Made by a program: the position numbers and the translations under genes. The notes under the pieces are model-generated. The model saw only the letters and a program-made list of their open reading frames with translations, was not told the origin of the DNA and made no database searches. Source: Longibacter salinarum (GTDB taxonomy: Bacteria > Bacteroidota > Rhodothermia > Rhodothermales > Salinibacteraceae). From it: a stretch of DNA of 64,000 nucleotides. The stretch covers positions 62,001-126,000 of the forward strand of contig NZ_PDEQ01000006.1 in assembly GCF_002554795.1 (NCBI RefSeq). Reading direction: 5' to 3'. This document shows, piece by piece, positions 37,030 through 45,004 of the stretch. Within the stretch, counting starts at the first letter, position 1. Each line of letters opens with the position of its first letter.

Positions 37030-38733
37030 ATGGAGGAAATCGAACAGCTCGCCCTGGGCTTAACGGACTGGGCCGTCATCGTCGGATACTTTTTGATTAT
37101 CTTCGGCGTCGCGGCCTGGGCCACCATCAAGGAGCGCCAGGGGACGGAAGACTCGGCGGACTATTTTCTCGCCGGGAGAAACGTCGGCTGGTTCGTCATC
37201 GGTGCCTCTCTCTTTGCGTCGAACATCGGCTCGGAGCACCTGATCGGTCTCGCCGGCACCGGAGCGAGTAGCGGGGTGGCGGTCGGCCAGTTCGAGGTGC
37301 TAGCGTCCATCATTCTGCTCTTGCTCGGATGGGTGTTCGTTCCGTTCTACGTCAAGAGCGGCGTCTTCACGATGCCGGAGTTTCTCGAACGCCGCTATTC
37401 CTCGGGCGCCCGATGGTACCTTGCCACGATTTCGATCATAGCGTACGTCCTGACGAAGATCTCCGTCACCATTTTTGCGGGTGGCGTCGTCTTCACGGCC
37501 ATTGGCGTCCCATTTTGGACGGGGGCACTGATCGTCGTCGGCGTTACCGGGGCGTACACGATCCTTGGTGGCCTGCGCGCCGTGCTTTACACGGACCTCG
37601 TTCAGGTTTTCGTCCTGATCGGTGGAGCCATCGCGGTGACTGTCATCGGTATCAGTCAACTCGGCGGGTGGGGTGAGCTTCAGGCGGCGGCTGGACAGGG
37701 CTTCTTCGATATGTGGAAGCCGATGTCGCATCCGAACTTCCCGTGGACGGGCATCATCTTCGGCGCTCCGATTCTGGGCGTGTGGTACTGGTGTACCGAT
37801 CAGTTCATCGTTCAGCGTACCCTCTCGGCCAAGAACATCGATAACGCGCGCCGGGGAACGATTTTCGCCGGCTGGCTCAAGCTCCTGCCGGTGTTCATTT
37901 TCGTGATTCCCGGCATCGTGGCCTACGCGCTGAATCAGCAGGGTGCGCTGCAGCTTGCCGACCCGGACCAGGCGCTTCCCGTTCTCGTTGGGGCTCTGCT
38001 TCCGGTCGGATTGCGCGGGATCGTCGTGGCCGGACTTCTTGCGGCACTGATGTCTTCGTTGTCGAGTGTTTTCAACTCGTGCTCGACGCTCGTGACGTGG
38101 GATGTCTACCGCGAGCTTAAGCCGGACGCATCCGAACGCCAGCTTGTGTGGGTCGGGCGCCTGTCGACGATCGTGCTCACGCTCCTCGGCCTCGCCTGGA
38201 TTCCGTTGATGGATAGCATCAGCGGCCAGCTGTACACCTATCTGCAGAGCGTTCAGGGATACATCTCGCCGCCGATTGCGGCTGTCTTCCTGCTCGGTAT
38301 CTTCTCCAAGCGTGTCAATGCACGCGGCGCGATGGCGTCGCTTCTGTCTGGCTTCGTGATCGGAGCGCTCCGTCTCGTTATGGAGCTGGTCAACGGTCCC
38401 GCGGGCGATAGTTTACCCTCGGGCACGCTACTGGAGACGTTCGCTGAAATGAACTTCCTGCACTTCGCATTCTTCCTCTTCGTCGTCTGCGTGCTCATCC
38501 TGATTGGCGTCAGTATCCTGACGGGTGCACCGAGCGGACACAAAGTGGCGGGGCTCACATTTGCAACTGCGGACGAGGATGTCGCCGGCCTGAGCGAGGA
38601 GGCGCGCGCAGATATTGCCGTCGCCACCGCCTCGTCCGACGGAGATGATGATGGTGCCTGGCAGCGCCTCGACGTTCAGTTTACCATCGCACTGCTCGTT
38701 GCCGTCGCGGCCATCTGGATTTACTTCAGCTAG
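37030..38733 (+). CDS. Sodium:solute symporter (SSS/SGLT family), likely glucose uptake
   Basis: 567 aa with about 14 membrane helices. DWAVIVGYFLIIFGVAAWA and TEDSADYFLAGRNVGWFVIG with ASNIGSEHLIGLAG are SGLT signatures. Later LRAVLYTDLVQVFVLIGG and a SSLSSVFNSCSTLVTWDVYR segment match Na+-binding regions. Its position as the last gene of the glucan operon (47 nt gap) argues that it carries the glucose freed by GH3 across the inner membrane with Na+. The substrate is inferred from context. Confidence 0.88.
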   Translation: MEEIEQLALGLTDWAVIVGYFLIIFGVAAWATIKERQGTEDSADYFLAGRNVGWFVIGASLFASNIGSEHLIGLAGTGASSGVAVGQFEVLASIILLLLGWVFVPFYVKSGVFTMPEFLERRYSSGARWYLATISIIAYVLTKISVTIFAGGVVFTAIGVPFWTGALIVVGVTGAYTILGGLRAVLYTDLVQVFVLIGGAIAVTVIGISQLGGWGELQAAAGQGFFDMWKPMSHPNFPWTGIIFGAPILGVWYWCTDQFIVQRTLSAKNIDNARRGTIFAGWLKLLPVFIFVIPGIVAYALNQQGALQLADPDQALPVLVGALLPVGLRGIVVAGLLAALMSSLSSVFNSCSTLVTWDVYRELKPDASERQLVWVGRLSTIVLTLLGLAWIPLMDSISGQLYTYLQSVQGYISPPIAAVFLLGIFSKRVNARGAMASLLSGFVIGALRLVMELVNGPAGDSLPSGTLLETFAEMNFLHFAFFLFVVCVLILIGVSILTGAPSGHKVAGLTFATADEDVAGLSEEARADIAVATASSDGDDDGAWQRLDVQFTIALLVAVAAIWIYFS

Positions 38734-38772
38734 GGAGTCTGGACTCGCAGTGACATACGGGTCGTAACACAG

Positions 38773-38812
38773 AAAGGACGGAGCGCCAGGGTCGGAGCGC
38801 TCCGTCCTTTTT
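38773..38812 (+). terminator. Strong terminator closing the glucan operon
   Basis: The perfect stem AAAGGACGGAGCGC / GCGCTCCGTCCTTT closes a loop of about 10 nt and is followed by TTGG; with the T-run at its own 3' arm the tail is TTTTT. The A-rich 5' side makes it bidirectional, serving the convergent M20 peptidase gene too. Confidence 0.85.
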
Positions 38813-38839
38813 GGTTGTAGCCAGTACAGCAAGACCGTG

Positions 38840-40210
38840 CTACCTTGTGCTACCGAAGTGGTCGTGAAAGCGGATGATCGACTCGATGCCCTTCTGGAAG
38901 CGCTCCAGACCGAAGTGCTCGTTGGGGGAGTGGATGGCGTCGGAGTCGAGCCCAAAGCCCATCAGAACGCTGTCGAGCCCGAGGATATCTTTGAAGTCGG
39001 CCACGACGGGGATGGAGCCACCGTTACGGACGAAGAAGGGTTCTTTCCCGAAGACCTCGCCCATGGCGTGCTTGGCGGACTGCATGGCATCGGATTCCGT
39101 GTCGACCAGGACCGGCTTCCCGCCGTGCAGACGCTTGAACTCGAGTGTCATCGTGTTCGGGCACCGCTCCATGAGGAATGCCTCCAGCTTGTCGTAGATG
39201 TCCTCTGCGCGCTGATTCGGCACGAGGCGCATCGAGATCTTGGCGTGGGCCTTGGCCGGGAGAACGGTCTTAGCGCCCTCGCCGGTGTAGCCGCCCCAGA
39301 TGCCGTTCACGTCGAGCGTCGGACGAGCGGAAATCGCCTCCACTGCCGTATAGCCCTTTTCCACGCGAAGATCGTCGACGCCGATCTCTTTCTTCCACTG
39401 CTCCTCGTCGAACGGGAGGGAGGCATACGTTTCGCGCTCCTCGTCCGTGAGGTCGCGTACGTTATCGTAGAATCCCGGAATGGCGATCCGGTGATCATCG
39501 TCGTGTAGGTCGGCGATGATGCGGCTGAGGGCGTTCGCCGGATTGTCGACGGCACCGCCGTAGATGCCCGAATGGAGGTCGCGACTCGGGCCGCGGAGCG
39601 TTACCTCCGTGTAGGCGAGCCCACGCAGCCCGTACGTGATGGACGGCACACCGGGTGCGAACATCGCGGTGTCGGAGATGAGGACCACATCGGCTGCGAG
39701 CTTCTCCTGATTCGCCTCGATGAACGGCGCCAGGTGGACAGAGCCGGTTTCCTCTTCGCCCTCAATCAGGAACTTGAGGTTGACCGGCAGCTCGCCTTCC
39801 TGCGTCAGGTAGGCCTCTGCCGCCTTCACGTGCATAAACATCTGTCCCTTGTCGTCGCACGCACCGCGGGCATAGAGCGTCCCATTCTTCCGCTGCGGCT
39901 CGAAGGGAGGCGTGTCCCACAGGTCGATCGGATCTGGCGGTTGCACGTCGTAGTGCCCGTAGACCAGAACGGTCGGCTTGTCGTCGCTCACATGATGCTC
40001 TGCGAAGACGATCGGGTGACCGTCGGTTTCGACGACCTCGACGTGCTCCACACCGACGCTTGAGAGGTTCTTCGCCAGCCAGTCGGCTGCATCTTTTACA
40101 TCGTCCGCGTATGACGAGTCGGTGCTGACCGACGGAATCCGTAGCAGGTCTTCCAACTCTTCCGTAAAGCGGTCGAAGTGGTCGTTCGCGTAATTCAGTG
40201 CGGCTTGCAT
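38840..40210 (-). CDS. M20-family metallopeptidase (dipeptidase)
   Basis: 456 aa, cytosolic. VLVYGHYDVQPP carries the first metal His and Asp. ARGACDDKGQMF has the bridging Asp, and LIEGEEETGS the catalytic Glu and a metal Glu. LISDTAMFAPG has the next Asp, and near the end IHSPNEHFGLERF holds the last metal His. A dimerisation domain interrupts the catalytic part (GLRGLAYTEVTLRGPSRDLH). It hydrolyses di- or short peptides with two Zn or Mn ions; the exact substrate is unknown. An array of GCGTT octamers lies just before its start. Confidence 0.9.
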   Translation of the reverse strand: MQAALNYANDHFDRFTEELEDLLRIPSVSTDSSYADDVKDAADWLAKNLSSVGVEHVEVVETDGHPIVFAEHHVSDDKPTVLVYGHYDVQPPDPIDLWDTPPFEPQRKNGTLYARGACDDKGQMFMHVKAAEAYLTQEGELPVNLKFLIEGEEETGSVHLAPFIEANQEKLAADVVLISDTAMFAPGVPSITYGLRGLAYTEVTLRGPSRDLHSGIYGGAVDNPANALSRIIADLHDDDHRIAIPGFYDNVRDLTDEERETYASLPFDEEQWKKEIGVDDLRVEKGYTAVEAISARPTLDVNGIWGGYTGEGAKTVLPAKAHAKISMRLVPNQRAEDIYDKLEAFLMERCPNTMTLEFKRLHGGKPVLVDTESDAMQSAKHAMGEVFGKEPFFVRNGGSIPVVADFKDILGLDSVLMGFGLDSDAIHSPNEHFGLERFQKGIESIIRFHDHFGSTR

Positions 40211-40219
40211 GGGCGGTTG

Positions 40220-40290
40220 GCGTTGGTGCGTTTTAGCGTTAGGCGTTGGGACGTTTCGCGTTGATGCGTTTCACGCTGCGACGCTTTGTC
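40220..40290. repeat. Degenerate GCGTT octamer array
   Basis: Successive units begin GCGTTGGT, GCGTTTTA, GCGTTAG, GCGTTGGGAC, (A)CGTTTC, GCGTTGAT, GCGTTTCAC, GCTGCGAC, at spacings of 7-9 bases. It is a simple-sequence tract in the upstream region of the M20 gene. Confidence 0.55.
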
Positions 40291-40350
40291 GTCCGATTTG
40301 TCCCTTGAGTTGCTTGTGGAGCGATGCATCACACGACGCAGGCGAAGGGA

Positions 40351-41082
40351 TTATCTCTTGACGCTGTAGAGGATGGTCCGTGGGCTATTCTCGGTGTGTG
40401 CGGACCCGTCGTAGTCGCCGTAGACCTCTTGTAGTTCCAGTCCCGCTCGATTGTACATCGCCTCGAAGTCGTCGCGCGTGAAGAGGCGGACGCTCTCCCG
40501 GAATGTTCTCGTCTCGCGTCCCTCCGTAATATCGATACGCTTGTGGACGCGCCCGTCTTCGATCCATCGACGCTGTCGAATAGAGACGTCATTCTGCTCC
40601 GAACGGTCTTCCTCGACGAGCGTCTCGCGGACGTACGGCGGGTTGAGGAAGTCCTGGATGAGGAAGCCTCCGGGACGAAGTGACGTCGTCATGGCACGGA
40701 TGGCCCGTTCGCTTTCGTCGTCCTGCTCGAAGTAGCCGAACGTCGTGAATAGATTGACGACACCATCCATACAGGCGTCACAGAATGGTTCTCGCATATC
40801 CTGGACATCGAAATGGACCTTGAGGTCCAGATCTCGTGCGGACGATCGGGCGTCTTCGATCGACGCCTTGGAGAGGTCAATTCCTGTTGCGTTGTAGCCG
40901 CGTCGCGCGAGTTCGAGCGTATGGCGACCTCGCCCGCAGCCTACGTCTAGAATCCGGGCTTCGTCCTCGGGATCTGCACACGATTCGACAAGGTCGATTG
41001 CCGTGCGTGCTTCGTCGTCGTCGCGATGCTGGTATACGAGTTCGTACGCCTCGCTACCAAACCAGGTATCGTACCACGCCAT
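40351..41082 (-). CDS. Class I SAM-dependent methyltransferase
   Basis: 243 aa. ARILDVGCGRGRHTLELARRG is the SAM-binding motif I, GIDLSKASIEDAR the acidic loop, and VHFDVQDMREPF motif II. VVNLFTTFGYFEQDDESER is typical of small-molecule methyltransferases. There is no DNA- or RNA-binding extension. The substrate is unknown. It lies 69 nt after ispH on the same strand and may be read through from it. Confidence 0.85.
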   Translation of the reverse strand: MAWYDTWFGSEAYELVYQHRDDDEARTAIDLVESCADPEDEARILDVGCGRGRHTLELARRGYNATGIDLSKASIEDARSSARDLDLKVHFDVQDMREPFCDACMDGVVNLFTTFGYFEQDDESERAIRAMTTSLRPGGFLIQDFLNPPYVRETLVEEDRSEQNDVSIRQRRWIEDGRVHKRIDITEGRETRTFRESVRLFTRDDFEAMYNRAGLELQEVYGDYDGSAHTENSPRTILYSVKR

Positions 41083-41151
41083 ACGAATCGGAGAGTCGAT
41101 GCGGTGATCTTCCGGGGGAAATGGGTCGGGAAGAGCGATGTCGCTTCCGCT

Positions 41152-42393
41152 CTATTCCTCTTCCTGTGCCGTCTCGAACGGCTCGAGGGCTTCCTCCACG
41201 GATCGCGCGTCGGGGAACCAGGCGACGACCTTGCGAATGACCTCATCGAGCAGTGCATCGGGGCACGACGCGCCGGACGTGAGAACGATATCGACCGGGG
41301 TGTCGTCGGTCGGGAACCAGTTCTCCGTGGTCGTCACGTCCTGGCGGTGAAGATCGAAATGCTTGATTTCCGCTGGCGAGTCGAACTCGGAGGCGCTTCG
41401 AATGAAGTATGTCGGCATCTTCTCTTCGCAGAGCTCCACGAGATGGCTCGTGTTCGACGAGTTGTATCCACCGACGACGATGCCGACATCGCCGCCATCG
41501 TCGATTAGACTGAGCGTCGCATCCTGATTTTCGTTGGTGGCGTAGCAGAGCGTGTCGCTTGTATCCGCGAAATGCTCCTTTACGTTGTCGACGCCATAGC
41601 GATCGATGACCGCCTCGCGGAGCAGATTCGCGATCGCCTTCGTCTCTGTGGCCAGCATCGTCGTCTGGTTCACGACGCCGAGGCGTTCAAGATCGGTCTC
41701 CGGATCGAAGCCTTCGCTATACTTGTCGTCGAAGTGCTTGTAGAAGAACTCAGCATCCTCGTCTCCTCGAATGACCTTCGCGAGGTCTTCCGCCTCTTCC
41801 ATGTTGCGCACCACGACGACCGGTCCCTGCTCTTTCGCGTGGGAGAAGGTCGCTCGCGTTTCTTCGTGGTACCGCTTGCCGTGGACGACGATCGAGTACT
41901 CGTCGCCTCCAATCTGCTTACTCTTACGCCAGACCTTCTCGACGAACGGACAGGTCGTATCGTACGTCTCCGTGTCTACGCCAAGGTCGGCCAGCGTCTG
42001 CTCGACTTCCAGCGTTGTCCCGAAGGCGGGGATGATGACCACGTCGTCCTCGTTCAACTCGTCGAACGGGATCAGCTGTTCTCCACTCGTGGTGCGGAGA
42101 AATTTGACACCGCGCTCCTGAAGGTCGGTGTTGACATGCGGGTTGTGAATCATCTCCGACAGGAGAAAGACCCGCTTGTCGGGGTTCTCGTCGAGGGCCC
42201 GATAGGCGATTTCGATTGCGTTCTCGACACCGTAACAAAAGCCAAAGTGCCGTGCGATCTTAAATCGCACGGGACCGAAGTCGATGACGGACGGCGACAG
42301 ATCTTTCTTCCGCGGGTCGAGCGTCTTCCGCGCGTCCTTGACCGTCGAAATGATGGGACTCCGGTAGAAAACCGGGACATCAAACTGTTTCAT
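41152..42393 (-). CDS. ispH: 4-hydroxy-3-methylbut-2-enyl diphosphate reductase
   Basis: 413 aa. It makes IPP and DMAPP in the last step of the MEP isoprenoid pathway. The three [4Fe-4S] cysteines are present: C53 in HFGFCYGVENA, C148 in YDTTCPFVEKV, and C377 in SGASCPDALLDEV. IVVHGKRYHEET and VGGYNSSNTSHL are further signatures. The roughly 40-residue N-terminal extension and overall length resemble the long IspH form of cyanobacteria and plants more than the 310-aa E. coli form. The start at 42393 is the first ATG; a purine repeat lies 110-200 bp upstream. Confidence 0.93.
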   Translation of the reverse strand: MKQFDVPVFYRSPIISTVKDARKTLDPRKKDLSPSVIDFGPVRFKIARHFGFCYGVENAIEIAYRALDENPDKRVFLLSEMIHNPHVNTDLQERGVKFLRTTSGEQLIPFDELNEDDVVIIPAFGTTLEVEQTLADLGVDTETYDTTCPFVEKVWRKSKQIGGDEYSIVVHGKRYHEETRATFSHAKEQGPVVVVRNMEEAEDLAKVIRGDEDAEFFYKHFDDKYSEGFDPETDLERLGVVNQTTMLATETKAIANLLREAVIDRYGVDNVKEHFADTSDTLCYATNENQDATLSLIDDGGDVGIVVGGYNSSNTSHLVELCEEKMPTYFIRSASEFDSPAEIKHFDLHRQDVTTTENWFPTDDTPVDIVLTSGASCPDALLDEVIRKVVAWFPDARSVEEALEPFETAQEEE

Positions 42394-42504
42394 GGAAGCA
42401 AGTGAGGTCGGGTCTGGAAGGGCAGGTCAGCGCCGTGATTACGTCTCACGTGAGGTGCCGTGGATGTACGGAAGCGGCCCGTTCGAGTTCGCGGCGAGGG
42501 CTGG

Positions 42505-42603
42505 AGAAAGGGGGAAAGGGGAGAAAGGGGGAAAGGGGAGAAAGGGGGAAAGGGGAGAAAGGGGGAAAGGGGAGAAAGGGGGAAAGGGGGAAGGGGAGAA
42601 TGG
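42505..42603. repeat. 17-bp purine minisatellite (G-rich)
   Basis: Five exact copies of AGAAAGGGGGAAAGGGG run from 42505 to 42589, followed by a decayed copy. The plus strand is all purine with many runs of four or five G, so it can form G-quadruplexes or triplex DNA. Because 17 is not a multiple of 3, it opens Gly/Lys-rich frames in every phase that are artefacts. Confidence 0.9.
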
Positions 42604-42662
42604 GAGGCGGACGTCGTGGTCGATCGGTCCCGCCGGATACCGAGTCTAAATTCTGAACCCCT

Positions 42663-42767
42663 GCTCAGCCCTTAGCACTCAGTCCTTAGCACTTCGCCCT
42701 TCGCCTTTATCATTTCGCCTTTCGTATTTCGCACTTAGCACTTAGCCCTTCGCCTTTCGCCCTTAGC
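42663..42767. repeat. Heptanucleotide repeat array (15 units)
   Basis: Fifteen consecutive 7-base units start at 42663: GCTCAGC, CCTTAGC, ACTCAGT, CCTTAGC, ACTTCGC, and on to CCTTAGC ending at 42767. On the minus strand the consensus is GCKAAGK. It ends 10 bp from the tgt stop codon. It is of the type of degenerate short tandem repeats described from cyanobacteria. Confidence 0.85.
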
Positions 42768-42777
42768 ATTGCCATTT

Positions 42778-43908
42778 CTACCAGCGATGCGTGATCTGGG
42801 GGATGATATCATCTTTCCACGATTTGAAGTCGCCGCTTGCGATTTTCTCGCGCGCGGTCTTCATCAGCCAGAGGTAAAACGCCAGATTCTGGATGGAGGC
42901 GAGCTGGAGACCGAGGATCTCGCCGGTCTTCTGTAGGTGGCGCAGGTACGACTTGGTGAAATTCTGCGACACCGGGTTTTCTAGTCCCGGATCAATCGGC
43001 GTGTGATCCTGGGTGAACTGCGCATTCTTGATATTAATCCGGCCCTGCGTGGTGAAGATGGTCCCGTTCCGCGCGTTGCGCGTCGGCATCACACAGTCGA
43101 ATGTGTCGATGCCACGGGCGACATTTTCCAGGAGATTCTCCGGGGTCCCGACGCCCATAAGATAGCGCGGTTTGTCCGTCGGCAGTAGCGGCGCGACGAC
43201 CTCCACCATATCGTACATCTCCTCGTGCGTCTCGCCGACCGAGAGGCCACCGATGGCGTAGCCGGGGAAGTCCATGTCGACGAGCGCACGGGCGGACTCC
43301 CGGCGAACCTCGGGATACACGACGCCCTGCACAATGGCGAAGAGGGCCTGCTCGTGGCCGTAGAGCGGGTCGGTGGCGTCGAAGTGCTTTTTGCACCGTT
43401 CCGCCCAGCGAAGCGTGAGTTCGTTCGACGTCCGCGCGTACTGCTTCGTGACATCAGCGGCAGGGCATTCGTCGAGCACCATCATAATGTCGGAACCGAT
43501 GGAGCGCTGGATGTCGATCACCGTCTCGGGCGTAAACAGATGCTTATCGCCGTCAATGTGGTTCTGGAATTCGACGCCCTCCTCGGAAAGAGTCGCGCGG
43601 TGACCGAGCGAGAACACCTGAAACCCACCGGAATCGGTCAGGATGGGACCGTCCCAGTTCATGAACTGGTGCAGACCGCCGGCTGTCTCGAGCACGTCGG
43701 TGCCCGGGCGGAGGAAGAGGTGATAGGTGTTGCCCAGAATGATGTCGGCATCGATGTCGCGAGAGAGCTCGCGGGGCTCGACCGCTTTGACGGAGCCGAG
43801 CGTGCCGACGGGCATGAAGGTCGGTGTTTCGATGACGCCGTGATCTGTCACGATGCGGCCGACCCGAGCATCGGTGGCGGCGTCGGTGTAATCGAGGTGA
43901 AACTGCAC
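42778..43908 (-). CDS. tgt: tRNA-guanine transglycosylase (queuosine pathway)
   Basis: 376 aa. It exchanges guanine-34 of GUN-anticodon tRNAs for the queuosine precursor preQ1. ETPTFMPVGTLGSVKAVEP, LTDSGGFQVFSLG and VDEC-type DECPAADVTKQYA are standard, with the active-site pocket GGLSVGETHEEMYDM and 'DCVMPTRNARNG'. The zinc-binding part is odd: where most bacterial Tgt have CxCxxC and a later His, this one reads DPGLENPVSQNF and SIQNLAFY, lacking all four ligands. This may be a lineage trait. A queuosine-precursor transporter gene lies at the window end. Confidence 0.93.
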   Translation of the reverse strand: MQFHLDYTDAATDARVGRIVTDHGVIETPTFMPVGTLGSVKAVEPRELSRDIDADIILGNTYHLFLRPGTDVLETAGGLHQFMNWDGPILTDSGGFQVFSLGHRATLSEEGVEFQNHIDGDKHLFTPETVIDIQRSIGSDIMMVLDECPAADVTKQYARTSNELTLRWAERCKKHFDATDPLYGHEQALFAIVQGVVYPEVRRESARALVDMDFPGYAIGGLSVGETHEEMYDMVEVVAPLLPTDKPRYLMGVGTPENLLENVARGIDTFDCVMPTRNARNGTIFTTQGRINIKNAQFTQDHTPIDPGLENPVSQNFTKSYLRHLQKTGEILGLQLASIQNLAFYLWLMKTAREKIASGDFKSWKDDIIPQITHRW

Positions 43909-44164
43909 GTTGCGAGGGGGAGCTGACAGGGGGCACGGACAGAGCGGTACGACGACCGGGACATCCGGTTCGCACGTAGAATTACGTTTTCCGAACGATA
44001 CGGTCTTGATTGCCCAAACCGTGTCGTCGAAGCGGCTCCGAGTTGAGAAGAGAAGCGTTTCAACGGGATACGTTCAAACGTTCTTCTGCTGGAGGGGGCG
44101 TGTCCACCGAATCGAGGCCGTTAGAGACGCCGACGTTTTGAAACCCAAATCGTATAAACGTCCG

Positions 44165-44836
44165 TTAGCTCGCAGGTGCCGATTCGACCAGAAGTTCGTC
44201 TCGCTCGGATACGAGATCGACGAGGGCGCCGGCTTCCGCGTCATCGATTGAAATGGCGAGCGGCCCCTGGGTCGTGCGTACGATTACCACTTCATCGCCC
44301 AGTTTGCCGATAAACGGCTTCGTCGCTGCATACCGGCGGTAGTGAAGATGATATTGACGGGCAGAAACGACAGATACATCCTGTATATCATCCACGTCCA
44401 CCGATGCAGAAACATTTCCTTGCTCGACCGACAGAAGGCCGGCCTCGGTGTCGATAGTCGCTATAACTTCAGGACGCCATCCGATGCCTCCGATGAGGAG
44501 GAGGAAAGCGACCGATCCGACCTGGGCGAGCCAGAAGCCGATTTGCCAGGTGCTCGTGTCCGAGCCAGTCATCATCGGCTGAAGCAGAGCCCAGCCGAGG
44601 TAGTGGGCGATAAGCACCCCCATGACGAGTGTCGTTAGCGTTAAAATGAATAACGCTTCGCCTCGCAAACGGTCGCCGGTCATGCGGCGAATCCACCGTC
44701 CGAGCAGTGAATGGGGTAGGCTGAATGTTCGAGGTGACCGAAAGGTGCGCGTCAAAGCGACAGGTTCGGTTGGTACAACGGGGGCATGAGAATAAACACG
44801 CGAGAGTTGCCGCGTGTGAGGTAGACTAACGTACAA
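44165..44836 (-). CDS. Hypothetical two-span membrane protein with PH-like C-terminus
   Basis: 223 aa. Hydrophobic spans are near residues 60-85 (ALFILTLTTLVMGVLIAHYL) and 100-122 (IGFWLAQVGSVAFLLLIGGI). The C-terminal 100 residues look like a small beta-domain (ATIDTEAGLLSVEQGNVSAS, then LGDEVVIVRTTQGPLAISID), as in bacterial PH-like proteins. The true start may be later, since the first 50 residues are unremarkable. Function unknown; it is monocistronic. Confidence 0.6.
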   Translation of the reverse strand: MYVSLPHTRQLSRVYSHAPVVPTEPVALTRTFRSPRTFSLPHSLLGRWIRRMTGDRLRGEALFILTLTTLVMGVLIAHYLGWALLQPMMTGSDTSTWQIGFWLAQVGSVAFLLLIGGIGWRPEVIATIDTEAGLLSVEQGNVSASVDVDDIQDVSVVSARQYHLHYRRYAATKPFIGKLGDEVVIVRTTQGPLAISIDDAEAGALVDLVSERDELLVESAPAS

Positions 44837-45004
44837 AGCCGCCCGGAAAGCACCAACCCTGAAACAAAAAAACTTCGATTTCCGGCTGTACTTACGCTAA
44901 TAAGTTCGAAAGTCTTCACGGAAACCCACGTGGTGCTACCGAGAAGCACCGAGGATCGGGTAGAGGCTTAGGGTTGATTTCAGATTGCACGAGATGGGCC
45001 CAGT

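Noticed and set aside
42392-42675. Gly/Lys/Arg-rich open frames in all three plus phases
   Set aside because: They are produced by the 17-bp purine repeat, which cycles through the frames.
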